Source of the DNA: Sulfuritalea hydrogenivorans sk43H
Lineage (GTDB): Bacteria; Pseudomonadota; Gammaproteobacteria; Burkholderiales; Rhodocyclaceae
Direction: 5' to 3'
Length of the DNA stretch: 64,000 nt
Assembly: GCF_000828635.1 (NCBI RefSeq)
Contig: NZ_AP012547.1
Location: 2,666,001 to 2,730,000, forward strand
Part shown: piece after piece, positions 62,155 through 64,000 of the stretch
Position numbering within the stretch: position 1 is the first letter of the stretch
Layout: each line of letters starts with the position of its first letter
Program-made: the position numbers and the translations under genes
The notes under the pieces: model-generated
Database searches by the model: none
Seen by the model: the letters and a program-made list of their open reading frames with translations, nothing else
Told to the model about the DNA's origin: nothing

Positions 62155-62180
62155 GCCCGGCATATTTGGCCGGGCTTTTT
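62155..62180 (+). terminator. Rho-independent terminator after the XRE gene
   Basis: GCCCGG / CCGGGC stem (62155-62160 and 62170-62175) with a 9-base loop and TTTTT directly after it. Confidence 0.85.
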
Positions 62181-62217
62181 GTTGACTACTACAACCTCGT
62201 TTATGAACAGTTGCACT

Positions 62218-62256
62218 CAGTTGAATTTTGTGGTTCAATTCATTTGTGTTCAACTG
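62218..62256. promoter_or_regulatory. Operator-like repeats before the phage-like gene set
   Basis: CAGTTGAA (62218-62225) and its exact complement TTCAACTG (62249-62256) flank a further TTCAA (62234-62238) in an AT-rich stretch 20-58 bases before the gene at 62276. This looks like a repressor-binding promoter; either of the two XRE proteins could bind. Confidence 0.5.
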
Positions 62257-62275
62257 TACCCATTCGAGGAAATAT

Positions 62276-62929
62276 ATGAATATCCCGCAAAACCTACCCA
62301 TCACACCCCTTCAATCGAAGGCGGCCCGTTACCAACTCGGCCTGACGCAGGCGAACGTAATCCAAGAATCCAGCCTGCCCGGTCACAAGCTCAAGGGCTT
62401 CGAGACCGGCCGCCTGATCCCGGACATGAAGTTTCTTGAAGGCTTGGCAAATTTCTACCAGGCCAAAGGCATCGAGCTTTCTGACCTCACGGAAGGCGAA
62501 GGCTTGACGCCGGTGAATGCCGCCGCGGTGAAGCCGATGTCCGACAAGCTGCAATCTGTCTCTGGCATGGCCTTCCGCATCGCCGTTCCATTCGACCAGG
62601 TGGATACCCTGTTGGAGCGGATGGAGGCCAACGACGAGCGCATTGACGAAATTCTTGCCCAACCGGCGAAGGCGGGATTCCTGTCTGACTATGACGAGTC
62701 CACCGAAGCGCTACAGCGCGAACTCTTCGGCCTGATGTCCGCGAACTATCTTCTCTTCCGTGCCCTGCAAGGCAGGTCCCTCACAGCCCGCACCGTGAAG
62801 ACAGGCGACAAGAGGATTCAGCTCGATCTGCTCAATGCCTGGATGAGTACCGCCGAACTTACTTCCCTCTTGGACTCGGCAAGCACTCCAACTGCCGACG
62901 CCTCAGATGACGAAGGGGATGAAGAATGA
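62276..62929 (+). CDS. HTH-like protein of a phage-like element
   Basis: 217 residues; GAGGA lies before ATG 62276. The N-terminus looks like a degenerate XRE fold: AARYQLGLTQANVIQESSLP, KLKGFETGRLIPDMKFLEGL. The middle is helical (VDTLLERMEANDERIDEILA) and the end is acidic (DASDDEGDEE). No known family recognised. It overlaps the next small gene by four bases and seems to open an operon that leads to the replication gene. Confidence 0.6.
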   Translation: MNIPQNLPITPLQSKAARYQLGLTQANVIQESSLPGHKLKGFETGRLIPDMKFLEGLANFYQAKGIELSDLTEGEGLTPVNAAAVKPMSDKLQSVSGMAFRIAVPFDQVDTLLERMEANDERIDEILAQPAKAGFLSDYDESTEALQRELFGLMSANYLLFRALQGRSLTARTVKTGDKRIQLDLLNAWMSTAELTSLLDSASTPTADASDDEGDEE

Positions 62930-63054
62930 ATATCGCCGCCCCTGTTGCAATGCTCATCGGCCGAGGCAGTGTCCCTGCCTTACTGGTCGCCGGCCTGATC
63001 GTCGCCGCGTGGCTGGCCCAGCAACCGAAAATCCAGCAGCCCCCGACCCGCTGA
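62926..63054 (+). CDS. Small single-span membrane protein
   Basis: 42 residues: MNIAAPVAMLIGRGSVPALL, a hydrophobic span (about 15-30) and a polar end (QQPKIQQPPTR). ATG 62926 overlaps the previous stop (ATGA). Size and single span recall minor proteins of small phages, but nothing specific can be said. Confidence 0.5.
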   Translation: MNIAAPVAMLIGRGSVPALLVAGLIVAAWLAQQPKIQQPPTR

Positions 63055-63065
63055 CCGGGGGCCAC

Positions 63066-63311
63066 ATGGCTTGCCACACACCTGAAGCGGCGGCGGGTTC
63101 ATCCGCCCCGCACTATCGCGTCTATGACCCATTGCGGGCTGAATGGGCGGCGCCCCATCCCGCCGCTCATCCCATGACGTCAAACCGGCCTGAAGCGGCC
63201 CTACACGCTTCAGAGCCGGTCGCTGTCATGCATGGCCGGCAACTGATTGGCCCGTCCCGGCCGTGGCTGGTTGTGCAGCCTGTGTGTCCAATCTGCGAGG
63301 ACGCTGAATAG
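63066..63311 (+). CDS. Small hypothetical protein of the phage-like element
   Basis: 81 residues from ATG 63066, 11 bases after the previous stop and 2 bases before the next start. A C-x-x-C pair near the end (VCPICEDAE) could bind metal. Pro/Ala/His-rich otherwise (EWAAPHPAAHPM). No family recognised. Tight spacing is the main support. Confidence 0.45.
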   Translation: MACHTPEAAAGSSAPHYRVYDPLRAEWAAPHPAAHPMTSNRPEAALHASEPVAVMHGRQLIGPSRPWLVVQPVCPICEDAE

Positions 63312-63313
63312 CC

Positions 63314-64000
63314 ATGGGACGGATATCGAATTTGGCTGTCGCCGTCCGCAACGGCTATGACCCGTTCGAGGCTCAGCAACGAGATTGGCTTGAAGACACC
63401 ACGGCGAAATGGCCAGCACGCTGGAAGCGCGATGCCATCACCAGACACAGCCAGTTGTGCACAACGAAAAGTCATGTTGCCGCAAACGAATGGCTGCTCG
63501 GTATCGCCGACCAGGTCGCGGCCTGCAAGATCGCGCCGAATGCCTCGGATTCAGACATCACCGACATCGCTTCAAAGCTGGCGAAGCGCGCAAACAGTCG
63601 TGCCGCCAGGTGGTCGACCTTGGGCCTCGCCGAAGCCCGCCGGGAAATCGACAAGCTCTGCATAGCCTCAGGTATCCAGCCCCCGACCCCCGACATCCCC
63701 GACAGTGGGGCAGTCGCCCGCATGACAGATGCCCTTTGGTGGCGGCGCAAACTGCGCCGCGAACAGGGCCGCGAGCGCGAAGCCATCGCCATCGCCCTGG
63801 GCTACGTCCACAAGAAACGAGACATCTACATCAGCGCCGAATCCTTCGCAGCCGAGCAACACAAGGTGCGACGTAATGCCGACATCCTCAAGGGAACCGA
63901 GGCCATCAGCGAGGATGGAGAAATCGTCACTCTCTCCGATCTGGCGGAGCACAGCCTGTCGAACCCCACCCTGCGCCGGGGTGAAATGATGGTCCGCATC
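63314..64000 (+). CDS. GPA-type phage replication endonuclease (C-terminus outside window)
   Basis: 229 residues are visible and the frame runs off the right edge. Residues about 138-229 match the start of the P2 gene A family: DALWWRRKLRREQGREREAI, ALGYVHKKRDIYISAESFAA, LSDLAEHSLSNPTLRRGEMM. These proteins nick the phage origin and start rolling-circle replication; the catalytic tyrosines would lie beyond the window. It identifies the last 2.5 kb as part of a prophage or satellite with rolling-circle replication. Confidence 0.8.
   Translation, partial: MGRISNLAVAVRNGYDPFEAQQRDWLEDTTAKWPARWKRDAITRHSQLCTTKSHVAANEWLLGIADQVAACKIAPNASDSDITDIASKLAKRANSRAARWSTLGLAEARREIDKLCIASGIQPPTPDIPDSGAVARMTDALWWRRKLRREQGREREAIAIALGYVHKKRDIYISAESFAAEQHKVRRNADILKGTEAISEDGEIVTLSDLAEHSLSNPTLRRGEMMVRI

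Overview
The window is a high-GC stretch of a denitrifying bacterium, most likely a betaproteobacterium of the Rhodocyclales/Sterolibacteriaceae type. That placement is an inference: it rests on a clade II nos cluster, a cytochrome cd1 nir operon with a fused nirDL, RegB/RegA-type redox control, and phasin/PHA and late-cobalamin genes. No rRNA or tRNA gene was seen to confirm it.

Region 1 (1-9 kb) holds nitrous-oxide reduction genes on the minus strand: nosZ with a Sec-type leader, two small c-type cytochrome genes, a NosB-like membrane protein, and nosD, which runs off the left edge. A RegB/RegA-like redox two-component pair follows. Matches to RegA and FNR consensus sites lie in the promoter regions. 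Region 2 (8.4-16.4 kb) is the nitrite-reduction operon nirS-nirT-(haem-binding dicytochrome)-(cupredoxin)-nirC-nirF-nirDL-nirG-nirH, behind an FNR-type box. nirE, nirJ and nirN are not in the window.

Region 3 (16.5-28 kb, with a second block at 51.2-55.3 kb) is B12 uptake and the late steps of cobalamin synthesis: riboswitch-btuB-btuC-btuD-cobO-cobB, btuF, cobC(PLP)-cbiB, cobQ, and riboswitch-cobT-cobS-phosphatase. cobU sits apart, directly behind a TumE/TumA-type toxin-antitoxin pair.

Region 4 (28-48.4 kb) is lipid metabolism and storage: lipase-like hydrolases, FadD-type ligase, a PHA-system protein, ACBP, a wax-ester-synthase/DGAT, a TetR regulator, a frameshifted phasin, a 744-residue protein whose C-terminal half resembles cyanobacterial acyl-ACP reductase, an iron-type alcohol dehydrogenase, a GMC oxidoreductase and a coniferyl-aldehyde-type dehydrogenase. 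Four of these products end in Lys/Ala/Pro-rich basic tails. I regard this as the best candidate for an undescribed system: a possible tail-tagged wax-ester/lipid-inclusion module.

Region 5 (48.4-52.6 kb) is accessory: orphan HicB, a GH19 lysozyme, a HEPN + DUF5343 pair and TumEA. A 21-bp dispersed repeat, nine copies of which I found between 22 and 54 kb, separates these units and also lies inside cobD and cobT. Region 6 (55.4-64 kb) holds a diguanylate cyclase, a macrodomain protein, an IS5-family element with TTAG duplication that split a membrane-protein gene after five codons, a vapBC pair, and the start of a small phage-like element ending in a partial GPA-type replication endonuclease.
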